Source: SIAF01 sp046152955
Lineage (GTDB): Bacteria; Planctomycetota; Planctomycetia; Planctomycetales; Planctomycetaceae
DNA length: 64,000 bases
Assembly: GCA_046152955.1 (NCBI GenBank)
Contig: JBJXGA010000535.1
Coordinates: 12,326-76,325, forward strand
Direction of reading: 5' to 3'
Shown: positions 49,280-57,824 of the stretch, piece after piece
How positions within the stretch are numbered: position 1 is the stretch's first letter
Layout of the letters: each line of letters opens with the position of its first letter
Notes under the pieces: model-generated
The model's database searches: none
What the model saw: only the letters and a program-made list of their open reading frames with translations
Told to the model about the DNA's origin: nothing
Translations under genes and position numbers: made by a program

Positions 49280-50269
49280 ATGTCGTCCCGTCGTTTCATC
49301 AACACGCTTTCTGACGGGGACAGTGTCGAGGAAGTGTATCTGTTGACTGATAAGCAGTTGCGCGCCAACCGCAACGCGGCTCTGTATCTGCTGGTGGAAC
49401 TGCGCGACAAAACCGGCGCGATCAGCGCCCGCATGTGGAACGTCACCGAAGAGGGAGTGGCTCACGTCAATCCGGGGGACTTCGTCCACGTCAAAGGCAA
49501 GGTCCAGCTCTATCAGGGGTCGCTGCAAATGATCGTCAGCGCCATCCAGACCGTCCCGACCGAGCGGCTTGATCCCTCTGATTTCGTCCGGTCGTCGGGG
49601 CGCGATTTGGGTAAGCTCTCCGTGCGGCTCCGCGAGTTGCTGCAGTCGATCGACGAACCTTCATTGCGGGCACTGATGGACTGTTTTCTTATCGACGAAC
49701 CGCTGATGGCCGCCTTTTCCGCGGCTCCGGCGGGGATGAAGGCGCACCATGCCTATGCCGGAGGACTGCTGGAACACGTCGTCAACATGCTGGAGATCGC
49801 CCATCGCATCGTCGATCTTCTGCCGGGGGTCGATCGCAATTTGCTGCTGGCGGGAATCCTGCTGCACGACATCGGCAAGACGCGCGAGTTGGCCTACGAG
49901 ACCGGGTGCAGTTACACCGACGAAGGGCAGCTTCTGGGACACCTGGTGATCGCCGTCGAGATGCTGTCACAAAAAATCGCCGAGGTCGAGCGGCTGACGG
50001 ACGAACCGTTTCCCGCGGAACTGACGCTGCGTCTGAAGCACATGATCGTCAGCCATCACGGAACCTACGAATTCGGCAGTCCCAAGCTCCCCATGACCCC
50101 CGAAGGGATCGCTCTGCACCACATCGACAACCTCGACGCCAAAGTGCATGAATTCAGCCGCGACATCGCCGACGACCCCAACCCGCTGGCCAGCTTCACC
50201 CCCTTCAATGCGCGGTTGGATCGCAAGCTCTTCAAGGGGCTCAAAGGCCCCAAGGCGTCCGAAAAGTAG
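49280..50269 (+). CDS. YhaM-like 3'-5' exoribonuclease (OB-fold plus HD domain)
   Basis: The 329-residue product begins at the ATG at 49280 (SSRRFINTLSDGDSVEEVYL); the upstream frame of 55 codons is arginine/proline-poor and antisense-like, so it is not used. An N-terminal OB-fold nucleic-acid-binding domain is seen in VEEVYLLTDKQLRANRNAAL, VELRDKTGAISARMWNVTEE and VHVKGKVQLYQGSLQMIVSA. An HD domain follows with AGMKAHHAYAGGLLEHVVNM, LAGILLHDIGKTRELAYETG (the HD pair) and LRLKHMIVSHHGTYEFGSPK. This architecture is that of YhaM/CBF1-type exoribonucleases. Cytoplasmic. It converges with the gene at 50277 with 7 bp between the stops. Confidence 0.93.
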   Translation: MSSRRFINTLSDGDSVEEVYLLTDKQLRANRNAALYLLVELRDKTGAISARMWNVTEEGVAHVNPGDFVHVKGKVQLYQGSLQMIVSAIQTVPTERLDPSDFVRSSGRDLGKLSVRLRELLQSIDEPSLRALMDCFLIDEPLMAAFSAAPAGMKAHHAYAGGLLEHVVNMLEIAHRIVDLLPGVDRNLLLAGILLHDIGKTRELAYETGCSYTDEGQLLGHLVIAVEMLSQKIAEVERLTDEPFPAELTLRLKHMIVSHHGTYEFGSPKLPMTPEGIALHHIDNLDAKVHEFSRDIADDPNPLASFTPFNARLDRKLFKGLKGPKASEK

Positions 50270-50276
50270 TCGGCAA

Positions 50277-51098
50277 CTACGTTGCCGGACCGCCTGAATC
50301 CGGTCCGGCGTCAATGGGGGCCGCTGGATTGGAACCTGCTTCGCGCCGATGCAGCAGCAGATGCAGGACGGTCGATCGGACCAGTTCGTCCGCCGACTCA
50401 AAGGAATAGTCGGCGACGGAACCGTGTCGGAGATAGGCCCTGGTGGCGGGCGTGAGATAGGCGGCAGGGGCGCAGGAGACCACGTCGTCCAGGAACATCC
50501 TGAAATTGCCGGTCGCCGAGTCGGTCTTCCGCTCTCCCAGATACTCGTAGTTCATCTGCTTATGGTCGATGCGCAGGACCGGGAACGGCCCGGCGGCGAT
50601 GATCAGTGCCTGCGGCCCCGGCGAGAGGGGAGTCTCTAGCGTGGAAGGGCCGGTCCGCCGCGCGGCGCGGACGGTCTGCATTTCCTGCGGCGCGAAATGC
50701 CGCGTCCCTTCGCGAGGCACCTGCCCCACACTGACCAACTCGACATCGCTCCAGGGAATCGCTCCCTGGGGACGCCCATGCAGTTCAAGGATCTCCAACC
50801 CGGCCGGCGCGCAGCGCGCGTGATGCACCATTGGCACGTGATCGAACGTGGGAATCTCGCCGACGGGAATCGCGGCCGCCTGCAGCCCCGAGTCTGAGAT
50901 CGCCTGGGCCAGACGCTCAGACTGTTCCCGACTCAACCGATCAGGAAGGATGCCGGGAGCGGCGCGCGCATGAATCATGGCGTCGGTGGCATGCAGTCCA
51001 AGCACTTCCGACAAGACCTCGCTCAGATCGGCGACGTCGTCAGGAGTCGCGAAAACAGCCACGCGATACGACAGGTCTGAATCGACTGGTGAGGACAT
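50277..51098 (-). CDS. Unknown protein with an L7/L12- or ClpS-like N-terminal domain
   Basis: The product is 273 residues from the ATG at 51098 (MSSPVDSDLSYRVAVFATPD); the open frame upstream is non-conserved. The first 80 residues (YRVAVFATPDDVADLSEVLS; LGLHATDAMIHARAAPGILP; EQSERLAQAISDSGLQAAAI) have the beta-alpha-alpha-beta pattern of ribosomal-protein-L7/L12 C-terminal or ClpS-like folds. The rest is beta-rich with PWSDVELVSVGQVPREGTRH, PQALIIAAGPFPVLRIDHKQ and FRMFLDDVVSCAPAAYLTPA. Proteins like it are annotated as hypothetical in Planctomycetota. No signal peptide or catalytic motif seen. The fold resemblance is weak and is inference. Confidence 0.72.
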   Translation of the reverse strand: MSSPVDSDLSYRVAVFATPDDVADLSEVLSEVLGLHATDAMIHARAAPGILPDRLSREQSERLAQAISDSGLQAAAIPVGEIPTFDHVPMVHHARCAPAGLEILELHGRPQGAIPWSDVELVSVGQVPREGTRHFAPQEMQTVRAARRTGPSTLETPLSPGPQALIIAAGPFPVLRIDHKQMNYEYLGERKTDSATGNFRMFLDDVVSCAPAAYLTPATRAYLRHGSVADYSFESADELVRSTVLHLLLHRREAGSNPAAPIDAGPDSGGPAT

Positions 51099-51506
51099 TT
51101 TTGGATCTCGTACCGCCAGGGGTGTACAGGCGACAGGCAGTCGCCACGTGCCGAGCCTCAATCGGAATCCAGCGACTCCACGGCGGCCGCCGCAAAATGC
51201 AGGCGGTCTGGGCAATGTCGTTTGTACCCTCGCGGGGAGTTCTCTGGCAAGCATCGCATTCGCCAAATGCTCCAGACACCAGGGCCGACCTGACCGCACA
51301 AGCCCCATCGAGAAATCAGCTTCGGATTGAACGACGAACCGTTCGAAACCCACAAAAAGTCGAGGGAGAGCACCGCACCGGGGGATTGGAAATCTGATAT
51401 AGTGCCGTCAGACAGAGTGGCAGGGCCGGGCTGGACGCCTTCGCTCTGCAATGCCGTCGCCGTGACCACGCAAATCCCGGGACATCCGATCCGACGAATC
51501 GACTCT

Positions 51507-53165
51507 ATGGTTCAATATCAGCACATCGTCCGCGAACTGCGACAGGCGTTTCCGCAACCGGTTTCCGACCGCCTGCACGACGCCTATTTTGTCTTTTCGT
51601 TCCTGCGGGCGCTGGACCAGGTGGATGCTATGAAATCGGCGATGCCCCTGCTGGGGCAGCCGGAAACCGTCGATTACGCCGCGGCTCGCAATTGTTTGCT
51701 CGCCGAAGAGGGGATGCCCCTGGAACAAGTGACCACCCGCCTGGTCGCACATCTCTCGGGAATGTTTATCTGGGGACACCCCCGTTCGCAGGTGAACGTG
51801 GTTCCCTCCCCGACGATCCCCAGCATCATCGGCGGGCTGTTGCCCTCGATTTACAATCCGAATCTGGTGAGCGACGAGTCGGGGCGCAAGGTGGCGCTGG
51901 CCGAAGTGGAGGTCTCCTCCATCGCCGCCGCGCTGGTTGGATTCGATCCGCAGCGTGCCGCCGGGGTTTTCACTTTCGGCGGCACCGGAACGACGCTGTA
52001 TGGCGCCAAAATCGGGCTGGAAAAGGCGTGTCCGGGGTCGATGCGCACGGGACTGAGCGGGCGGGCCCATCTGGTCTGCTCCGAGCGGGCGCATTACGCC
52101 TGCCGCACCGTGGCCGCCTGGCTCGGCCTGGGCTTCGACCAGGTCGTGGAAGTCCCCGCGGATGAACAGAACGAAATCCGGACCTGCCTGTTCGAGACGA
52201 TGTGCCGCGACTTGCTGCGGCGGGGCGAGAAGATCGCCGCGATCGTCGCCACGATGGGGACGACCGACGCGTTTGGCCTGGACGATCTGCGCGCGCTGGT
52301 GGAAATCCGCGACCGGCTGGTGGAGGAGTTCGGGCTGGACTACGTGCCGCACATCCATGCCGACGCCGTGATCGGCTGGGCCTGGAGCGTGTTCAACGAT
52401 TACAACTTTGCCGAAAACCCGTTGGAGTTTCGCAAGCGGACGCTGCGGGCGCTGGCGGGGGTGCAGCGGCGGACGCGCGACTTGGGCCTTGCCGATTCGC
52501 TGGGGATCGACTTTCACAAGACGGGGTTCACCCCCTATGTCTCCAGTCTGTTCCTGTCGCGGGAGGGGGGAGATCTGCAGCGCCTCGCGCGGGATCCCCA
52601 GACCATGCCGTACCTGTTTCAATCGGGAGAGTACCACCCCGGTCAGTGGACGCTGGAAACGACGCGGAGCGGCGGAGGACCGATGGCAGCGCTGGCCAAT
52701 TTGCTGCTGTTCGGCAAAAATGGGCTGCGGGCGCTCCTGGGACACCTGGTGTCGATGGCTGAGAACCTCCGCGAGCATCTCGAAGGGGATCCGGCAACGC
52801 ATGTCCTCAACAACGGCAACTTCGGGCCGGTCACGTTGTTCCGCGTTTATCCCGATGGCGTCGATACGTTCAGCTTTCCGCAGCGAGAAATGACCGATCC
52901 TGCCTGCCGCGAGCAACTCCTGGCGCACAACGACTACAACCGCGAGCTCTTTGCCTGGATTCAGTCCGAGGCGCTGGAGGGGAGGGGAGTCGTCATCTCG
53001 CTCACTGATTGTTATCGAGAAACGACCTACGGCGAACCGGTCGTGGCGCTCAAGAGTTACATCATGAGCCCCTTCTCCGAGGAGCAGCATGTCGAATATG
53101 TGCTGGAATCGATCGCCAAGGCTCGCGCGCGGCTGCGCGCGTCGGCCTCCGGCCCGTCCGCCTGA
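51507..53165 (+). CDS. Pyridoxal-phosphate-dependent decarboxylase family protein
   Basis: The 552-residue product starts at the ATG at 51507 (VQYQHIVRELRQAFPQPVSD); the longer frame from 51327 is upstream DNA. It is a fold-type-I group II decarboxylase relative (glutamate/aromatic/tyrosine decarboxylase group). Key elements are SGMFIWGHPRSQVNVVPSPT, GVFTFGGTGTTLYGAKIGLE (phosphate-binding Gly/Thr), LVCSERAHYACRTVAAWLGL, IVATMGTTDAFGLDDLRALV (A-T-M-G-T-T), VPHIHADAVIGWAWSVFNDY (the H-A-D motif whose Asp pairs with the pyridine N), and the PLP-lysine motif SLGIDFHKTGFTPYVSSLF (K338). Substrate is unknown. It has no neighbouring transporter. Confidence 0.92.
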   Translation: MVQYQHIVRELRQAFPQPVSDRLHDAYFVFSFLRALDQVDAMKSAMPLLGQPETVDYAAARNCLLAEEGMPLEQVTTRLVAHLSGMFIWGHPRSQVNVVPSPTIPSIIGGLLPSIYNPNLVSDESGRKVALAEVEVSSIAAALVGFDPQRAAGVFTFGGTGTTLYGAKIGLEKACPGSMRTGLSGRAHLVCSERAHYACRTVAAWLGLGFDQVVEVPADEQNEIRTCLFETMCRDLLRRGEKIAAIVATMGTTDAFGLDDLRALVEIRDRLVEEFGLDYVPHIHADAVIGWAWSVFNDYNFAENPLEFRKRTLRALAGVQRRTRDLGLADSLGIDFHKTGFTPYVSSLFLSREGGDLQRLARDPQTMPYLFQSGEYHPGQWTLETTRSGGGPMAALANLLLFGKNGLRALLGHLVSMAENLREHLEGDPATHVLNNGNFGPVTLFRVYPDGVDTFSFPQREMTDPACREQLLAHNDYNRELFAWIQSEALEGRGVVISLTDCYRETTYGEPVVALKSYIMSPFSEEQHVEYVLESIAKARARLRASASGPSA

Positions 53166-53265
53166 GTGGCGTCCGCGCAAAAAAAGACGGTTCCGGCTTC
53201 GATCCGTTGGGGGAGGGGAGGGGAGTAATTGGGAAGTGATAGTGTGGTAGGATCTTGGGAGTGCA

Positions 53266-53292
53266 ACGGAGAGGTCTCTCAGGTCTCTCCGT
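53266..53292 (+). other. Hairpin without T-tract after the decarboxylase gene
   Basis: ACGGAGAG (53266-53273) and CTCTCCGT (53285-53292) form a perfect 8-bp stem with an 11-base loop, about 100 bases after the stop codon at 53165. There is no uridine run, so it is at best a weak or Rho-assisted terminator. The rest of 53166-53420 has no gene. Confidence 0.4.
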
Positions 53293-53420
53293 CTTTGACA
53301 GGACATACGAGATGCCCTGCCGCACTACTTCTTCTACTTGGTTTCCCCCGGGGTCGGATGTCCACCGGAACCGTCTGATTTCTGCTTGGATTGTGGTTGT
53401 CGCCGGCGCAGCCAGACTGC

Positions 53421-54311
53421 TCACGCCGTCGCTTTCAGTTGCATCTCCTGGGCATTGAGGGCCACGATGGCAATTCCCAACTGGTCGGCGGCGCGAGCGA
53501 CCTCGTCGCGATCAATCACGATCGTCATGTCGCTTTCAATCGCCAGCACTTTCGCGCCGCTTTCACGCATCGTTTGAATCGTTTGCACGCCGATCGTCGG
53601 AACGTCGAACCGCATGTCCTGCTGTGGCTTGGCCACCTTGACGACGACGAAGCCCCCCTTGCGGCACAAGTCTCCCGCGCGGCGGATGCAGCTATCTGTT
53701 CCTTCGATCGCCTCCAGGGCCAGCACCGCCAGGTCTTTCACCATAACGCTCTGTCCCACATCGAGACGGCCCATTTCCTTGGCCAGTTCCCAGCCAAAAA
53801 AGATGTCCTTCCATTGGGCCGGGGTCGGTTTCCTTTTGGTCAAAAAGCCGTGTTTCACAAGGAGCTCCGGGCAATAATCGAGGGCCGAGTGAAAGGTAAG
53901 ACCGTCTCGCTCGAACTCGCGGATGACGGCCAACAGGATCGTGTCGTCCTTGCGATTGCTCGTGGCAAAACGGAGCCACATCCGCATCGTCCGCCAGTCG
54001 GGAAGCAGTCGCCAAAAGAGGTAGGGGCGGACCAGCACCGTCTTTTCGATTTTGCCCGCCATCACCACCTGGTCGACCCCCGCCCGGTGGAACAGCCGCA
54101 TCGCGCGGCTGAAACGGGCCAAGGGCGCCGTATGGTAGCTGGCACAGACCTCGGCCAATTCGTCTGACGCCATCCCCGCGACGCCAACGCCGCACACCGC
54201 CAGTCCCTGGCGGCGCGCCGCTTCGGCAAAGACGATCGGAAAGCGACCGCTGCCAGCCAGCAGGCCGACTTTCTGCGTCGCTTCCGTTGGGAGATACAAA
54301 TTCACATCCAT
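53421..54311 (-). CDS. lpxI: UDP-2,3-diacylglucosamine pyrophosphatase LpxI
   Basis: LpxI hydrolyses UDP-2,3-diacylglucosamine to lipid X and UMP in lipid A synthesis; it is the alternative to LpxH. The ATG at 54311 gives 296 residues; a TTG at 54320 is the longer frame. Typical sequence: EATQKVGLLAGSGRFPIVFA, EAARRQGLAVCGVGVAGMAS, GVDQVVMAGKIEKTVLVRPY and the C-terminal catalytic part DVGQSVMVKDLAVLALEAIE, GTDSCIRRAGDLCRKGGFVV and VKVAKPQQDMRFDVPTIGVQ. The motif VKD...EGTD is that of the family active site. It lies 15 bp after lpxD on the same strand, which is consistent with one operon. Confidence 0.95.
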   Translation of the reverse strand: MDVNLYLPTEATQKVGLLAGSGRFPIVFAEAARRQGLAVCGVGVAGMASDELAEVCASYHTAPLARFSRAMRLFHRAGVDQVVMAGKIEKTVLVRPYLFWRLLPDWRTMRMWLRFATSNRKDDTILLAVIREFERDGLTFHSALDYCPELLVKHGFLTKRKPTPAQWKDIFFGWELAKEMGRLDVGQSVMVKDLAVLALEAIEGTDSCIRRAGDLCRKGGFVVVKVAKPQQDMRFDVPTIGVQTIQTMRESGAKVLAIESDMTIVIDRDEVARAADQLGIAIVALNAQEMQLKATA

Positions 54312-54326
54312 GCGATTCAAACCCTG

Positions 54327-55394
54327 CTACGACTTGTCCAGGCGCTGGGTCAGCGCCTCCATCCGTGCTTCCAGTTCGCGAAGCTGTTTCCGCATCTCAG
54401 GGACCTTGACGGCCGACATCAGGATTCGCAGTTGCTCGAGTTCAGGCCGCGCCGGCGCGCCGACGTGCGTTTCTCCGTCGGGAACGTCTTTGTGCGCCCC
54501 GGCCTTGGCCCCCAGCGTGCAGCCGCGCCCCAAATGAACGTGATCCGCCACCCCTGCCTGCCCGCCGCAGCGGACGTAGTCTCCGGTGGTCACCGATCCC
54601 GCCAGTCCCACCTGGGAGGCGAAGGCATTGTGGCGGCCAATTTCACAGTTGTGTCCGATCATCACCAGGTTGTCGAGCTTCGTGCCGGCGCCGATCAAGG
54701 TCGGGCCGATCATTCCGCGGTCGATCGTCGTCCCGGCTCCAATCTCGCAGTCGTCCTGGACCTCCACCCAGCCCAGTTGCGGGATTTTTTCGAAGCGTCC
54801 CTCGCGAAAGCGATAGCCGAATCCATCCGCCCCGAGGACGGCAGAAGCATGCACGACGACCCGATTTCCGACCACCACGTCGCTGTACAACACCACGTGC
54901 GGATGGAAGATGCAGTCGTCGCCGATTCGGCATTGGCGACCAACGAATACTCCCGGATAGAGATCGCACCGATCGCCAATGACCGCCCCCGCATCGACAA
55001 AAGCCCCTGGATAGATGTTGCAGTCCGCGCCGATCCGGGCGGTCGGGTCGATCGTCGCTTGAGGGGAAACGCCGACCTGTGGTCGTGGTGCGGGGGGACG
55101 AAACTGCTTGAGAATCGTCAGAAAGGCGTCGAGGGGGTCGTCCACCAGCACCAGCGCCGGCTGCGCGCCGGACAAGAGCGTCGCCCCGCGCTGCGCCCTG
55201 CTGACCAGGCACGCGCCGGCTTTCGCCGTCCTGAGCGATTTGAGGTGCTGTTCATCGCCGGCAAAGGAAATCTCGTGCGGTCCCGCTTTTTCCAGCGCAG
55301 CCGCTCCGCGAATTTCCAGCCGACCATCGCCGAGAATCTCTCCGCGAATGGGCAGCGCCAGGTTCTCCAACGTGGCCGAAATCATTTCGGGCAT
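54327..55394 (-). CDS. lpxD: UDP-3-O-acylglucosamine N-acyltransferase LpxD
   Basis: LpxD adds the N-linked acyl chain to UDP-3-O-acylglucosamine in lipid A synthesis. The 355-residue product starts at the ATG at 55394 with AAAGGA upstream. An N-terminal uridine-binding domain (RGAAALEKAGPHEISFAGDE; LRTAKAGACLVSRAQRGATL) precedes a left-handed beta-helix of hexapeptide repeats: DPTARIGADCNIYPGAFVDA, GAVIGDRCDLYPGVFVGRQC, RIGDDCIFHPHVVLYSDVVV. The conserved acyltransferase segment with the catalytic His is MIGHNCEIGRHNAFASQVGL. The C-terminus ends in a coiled-coil helix (MRKQLRELEARMEALTQRLD), as in LpxD homotrimers. Together with lpxI it indicates a lipid A pathway. lpxA/B/C are not in the window. 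Confidence 0.96.
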   Translation of the reverse strand: MPEMISATLENLALPIRGEILGDGRLEIRGAAALEKAGPHEISFAGDEQHLKSLRTAKAGACLVSRAQRGATLLSGAQPALVLVDDPLDAFLTILKQFRPPAPRPQVGVSPQATIDPTARIGADCNIYPGAFVDAGAVIGDRCDLYPGVFVGRQCRIGDDCIFHPHVVLYSDVVVGNRVVVHASAVLGADGFGYRFREGRFEKIPQLGWVEVQDDCEIGAGTTIDRGMIGPTLIGAGTKLDNLVMIGHNCEIGRHNAFASQVGLAGSVTTGDYVRCGGQAGVADHVHLGRGCTLGAKAGAHKDVPDGETHVGAPARPELEQLRILMSAVKVPEMRKQLRELEARMEALTQRLDKS

Positions 55395-55715
55395 CCTTTC
55401 CGGCGGTAGTTGTAACCGAAAGGCCGCCGCCGTTGCAAGTGCTGTCGGGGGCGAAGTTTAGTCAAGCCCTCCTGGGACGCGCCTCTGGCCGCCAGGGAGG
55501 GGCTGCCCAACCTCCGGCCCACCTCGCAATCTCGCTGGCGATCGAGAGCCCGATCCTGCCGGCGGCAACAAGGCCGTTGAGTGGCGCGGCGTCTTTGATG
55601 TTCTGAGCCACCGAGATGATCCAGCCCGGCCCGGGAACCGTTACCACTGCCAACGAGGGAGGCGTTGACGATTCGCGCAGCGCTCCAAGGAACGTTTTTT
55701 AAAGGGGAGAACCCG
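55395..55715. other. Intergenic region between lpxD and the SPFH genes
   Basis: The 321 bases have no credible gene. They must contain the divergent promoters of the lpx and SPFH units. An AAAGGGGAG ribosome-binding site lies just before 55716. No other element was recognised. Confidence 0.5.
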
Positions 55716-56711
55716 ATGGATGTCACGCTCGGTTGTGTCTGCGGGTTCGTCGCCTGGTTTCTGATTCGCTACCTGTTGGCGGGCTTTTATGTCATCGATC
55801 AGAATCAGCGGGCGGTGATCACCACGTTCGGACGGGCCGAGCGGCTGCGCGATGCGACAACGCTCGAACTGCCGATCGCCGAGGCGCTCGCGGACGACGA
55901 AAAGGAGCGGTACGCCTACCCTCAGGTGCGGGTCGTGCCGCCCGGGTTCTATTGGAAGTGGCCCTGGCAGCAGGTGCATCGGGTGTCGATTGCCACCGCG
56001 ACGATGAACATGGCCTACGATCCCGACGAACCCTCGGCCAACAACGAGGGAACGATCCTGGATGCGGTGACCAAGGATCAGCTCAACATCGGGCTCACCG
56101 GGCAGATTCGATATGGGGTCTCAGACGCCAACCTGTACGCCTATCTGTTCGGAGTCAAACGCCCCATCTCGCACGTCATGGGGTACTTCGTCTCAGTCCT
56201 TCGAGAACGGATCGCGAATTTTGAGTCCCCCCCCGTGACCTTCGTCGCGGCAGCGGGTGACGCTGCGGGGGCCGAGGCGCAAGTCAGCTACGGCGTCTCG
56301 ATCAACGATCTGCGGAAGAATCTACGCGATTTGAACGAGCACATGGACCGGGAATGCCAATCTTCGGCGGCGCGTTACGGCATGGTGCTCGACGCCTCGC
56401 TGATCACCGGCATCGATCCCCCGCCGGAAGTCGAATCGGCCCTGGCTGCGATTAACACGGCTCACAACCAGGTCTCGTCGGATATCAGTCTGGCGCAGGC
56501 GGCTGCCGACCAGAAGATCGTGCAGTCGAAACGGGCGGTCGAGATTGAAACGCTCAAGGCTCAGGCGGAGATCGAGCCGCTGGAACGGATGGCGACACAA
56601 CTGCAAGCGCTGAAGAAGAGCGGGCCAGGGGTTCTGGCGGCCTACGTACGGAACGTTCGGATGTCGCTGTTCGCTCGTTCGGAACGGGCCTTTGTGGAGG
56701 TGGACGCATGA
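55716..56711 (+). CDS. SPFH/Band 7 membrane protein, first of pair
   Basis: The product is 331 residues from the ATG at 55716, behind AAAGGGGAG. An N-terminal membrane segment is at residues about 8-28 (VCGFVAWFLIRYLLAGFYVI). The SPFH domain follows (QNQRAVITTFGRAERLRDAT; RVVPPGFYWKWPWQQVHRVS; KDQLNIGLTGQIRYGVSDAN; LRERIANFESPPVTFVAAAG). The C-terminal region is charged and helical (NTAHNQVSSDISLAQAAADQ; KIVQSKRAVEIETLKAQAEI), as in flotillin/stomatin-like proteins. These assemble into membrane microdomain scaffolds or protease regulators. The stop overlaps the next start by ATGA, so the two are translationally coupled. Confidence 0.92.
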   Translation: MDVTLGCVCGFVAWFLIRYLLAGFYVIDQNQRAVITTFGRAERLRDATTLELPIAEALADDEKERYAYPQVRVVPPGFYWKWPWQQVHRVSIATATMNMAYDPDEPSANNEGTILDAVTKDQLNIGLTGQIRYGVSDANLYAYLFGVKRPISHVMGYFVSVLRERIANFESPPVTFVAAAGDAAGAEAQVSYGVSINDLRKNLRDLNEHMDRECQSSAARYGMVLDASLITGIDPPPEVESALAAINTAHNQVSSDISLAQAAADQKIVQSKRAVEIETLKAQAEIEPLERMATQLQALKKSGPGVLAAYVRNVRMSLFARSERAFVEVDA

Positions 56712-57601
56712 ATGCCTTCTTGGCCTTGATCATCACATTTTTCGCGTCGTTCTTAATTGTGCCGTTGGCCCTGAGCGTGGGACGCCTGCTGGGAGTGTAC
56801 ACGATCGTTCAGGAGCGCCGCTGCCAGGTGTTTGTCCTGTTCGGCGAGGTGCTGGCGACCATCGAAGAACCGGGGTTGCATTTCCTATGGCCGCTGCTGG
56901 GATGGAAAGCGCTGATCGTGAAGACGTTCGGAACGTGTTACGTCGTCGACCTGCGGCTGGATCAGGTCTACCTGCGGAGCGCGCCGGTCAATTCGGAAGA
57001 AGGGGCGCCGATGGGGATCGGCATCTGGTACGAGATGTTCATCAGCGACCCGGTGGCGTTCCTGTTCAAGAACATGGACCCACGCGGATCGCTGGCGGCC
57101 AACGTGGGGAACTCCACCGTCCGCTGCCTCAGCAATCTGCCGCTGGCCAACATGATGGTGAATCGGCACGGCATGAGTTCGACGGTACGGGACGAAGTGT
57201 CTCCCAAGTCCCATGAGTGGGGTTATCGGCTGGGGTCGGTGTATATCCGCAAGGTCCACTTCCGCGATCGGGAAATGATCCACCAGATCGAAAGCAAGGT
57301 CGTCAACCGGTTGCGACAGGTCACTTCGGCCATCAAACAGGATGGCGCCAATCAGGTCAGCATCATCACCAGCACGGCCGACCGCAAAGCGGCCATCGAA
57401 TTCGCCAAGGCGGCGGCGATTCGCCCGGAGTTAGTGGGGAACGCCCTGCAAAGCATCTGCCAGGATCCCGAGACCTCGGCAGCCATGTTCACGATTTTGG
57501 AAACCCAGAAACTGCTGGACAGCAAAGGCAAACTGACGCTCGTTCCCGCCCGCAGCGGCCTGATGACGGAACTGCTGGCGTCTGCGGACGCCCCGGCCTG
57601 A
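56708..57601 (+). CDS. SPFH/Band 7 membrane protein, second of pair
   Basis: The product is 297 residues, starting in a 4-bp ATGA overlap with the previous gene. One membrane segment lies at about residues 4-30 (FLALIITFFASFLIVPLALS). The SPFH domain comprises YTIVQERRCQVFVLFGEVLA, TIEEPGLHFLWPLLGWKALI, YVVDLRLDQVYLRSAPVNSE and FISDPVAFLFKNMDPRGSLA. The C-terminal part (HQIESKVVNRLRQVTSAIKQ; RKAAIEFAKAAAIRPELVGN) is helical. It is shorter than the first protein and lacks its long charged helix. Two different SPFH subunits encoded in a coupled pair suggest a hetero-oligomeric membrane complex, as with HflK/HflC, although the sequence does not show that these are HflK/HflC themselves. Confidence 0.92.
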   Translation: MNAFLALIITFFASFLIVPLALSVGRLLGVYTIVQERRCQVFVLFGEVLATIEEPGLHFLWPLLGWKALIVKTFGTCYVVDLRLDQVYLRSAPVNSEEGAPMGIGIWYEMFISDPVAFLFKNMDPRGSLAANVGNSTVRCLSNLPLANMMVNRHGMSSTVRDEVSPKSHEWGYRLGSVYIRKVHFRDREMIHQIESKVVNRLRQVTSAIKQDGANQVSIITSTADRKAAIEFAKAAAIRPELVGNALQSICQDPETSAAMFTILETQKLLDSKGKLTLVPARSGLMTELLASADAPA

Positions 57602-57824
57602 GAGTGCCCTGCGCCAAAGCGTCTGGTTTTGGTCGGGAAGAGCGAAGCAGACGCATTCATTACTGTCCCTGGATTCCCTCATCGGGCTTCGTGCCTGTGG
57701 AACGCAGAATTCGCGGTTTGAGAATTGTTCAGCGCGCGATCAGAGGTAGGCACTGGCAATCCATTTCGCCGGGCGTTACAACTCGGACTAATGGGTCTTT
57801 CGGTCTATTGATTGGAGTCGCTGC

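Noticed and set aside
47565..49346. Plus-strand frame of nearly 600 codons
   Set aside because: Antisense to proS; no domain features.
53266..53292. Hairpin as an intrinsic terminator
   Set aside because: It has a perfect 8-bp stem but no T-run after it, so it was listed only as a hairpin.
51408..53306. Minus-strand frame of over 600 codons
   Set aside because: Antisense to the PLP decarboxylase, whose catalytic motifs are intact on the plus strand.
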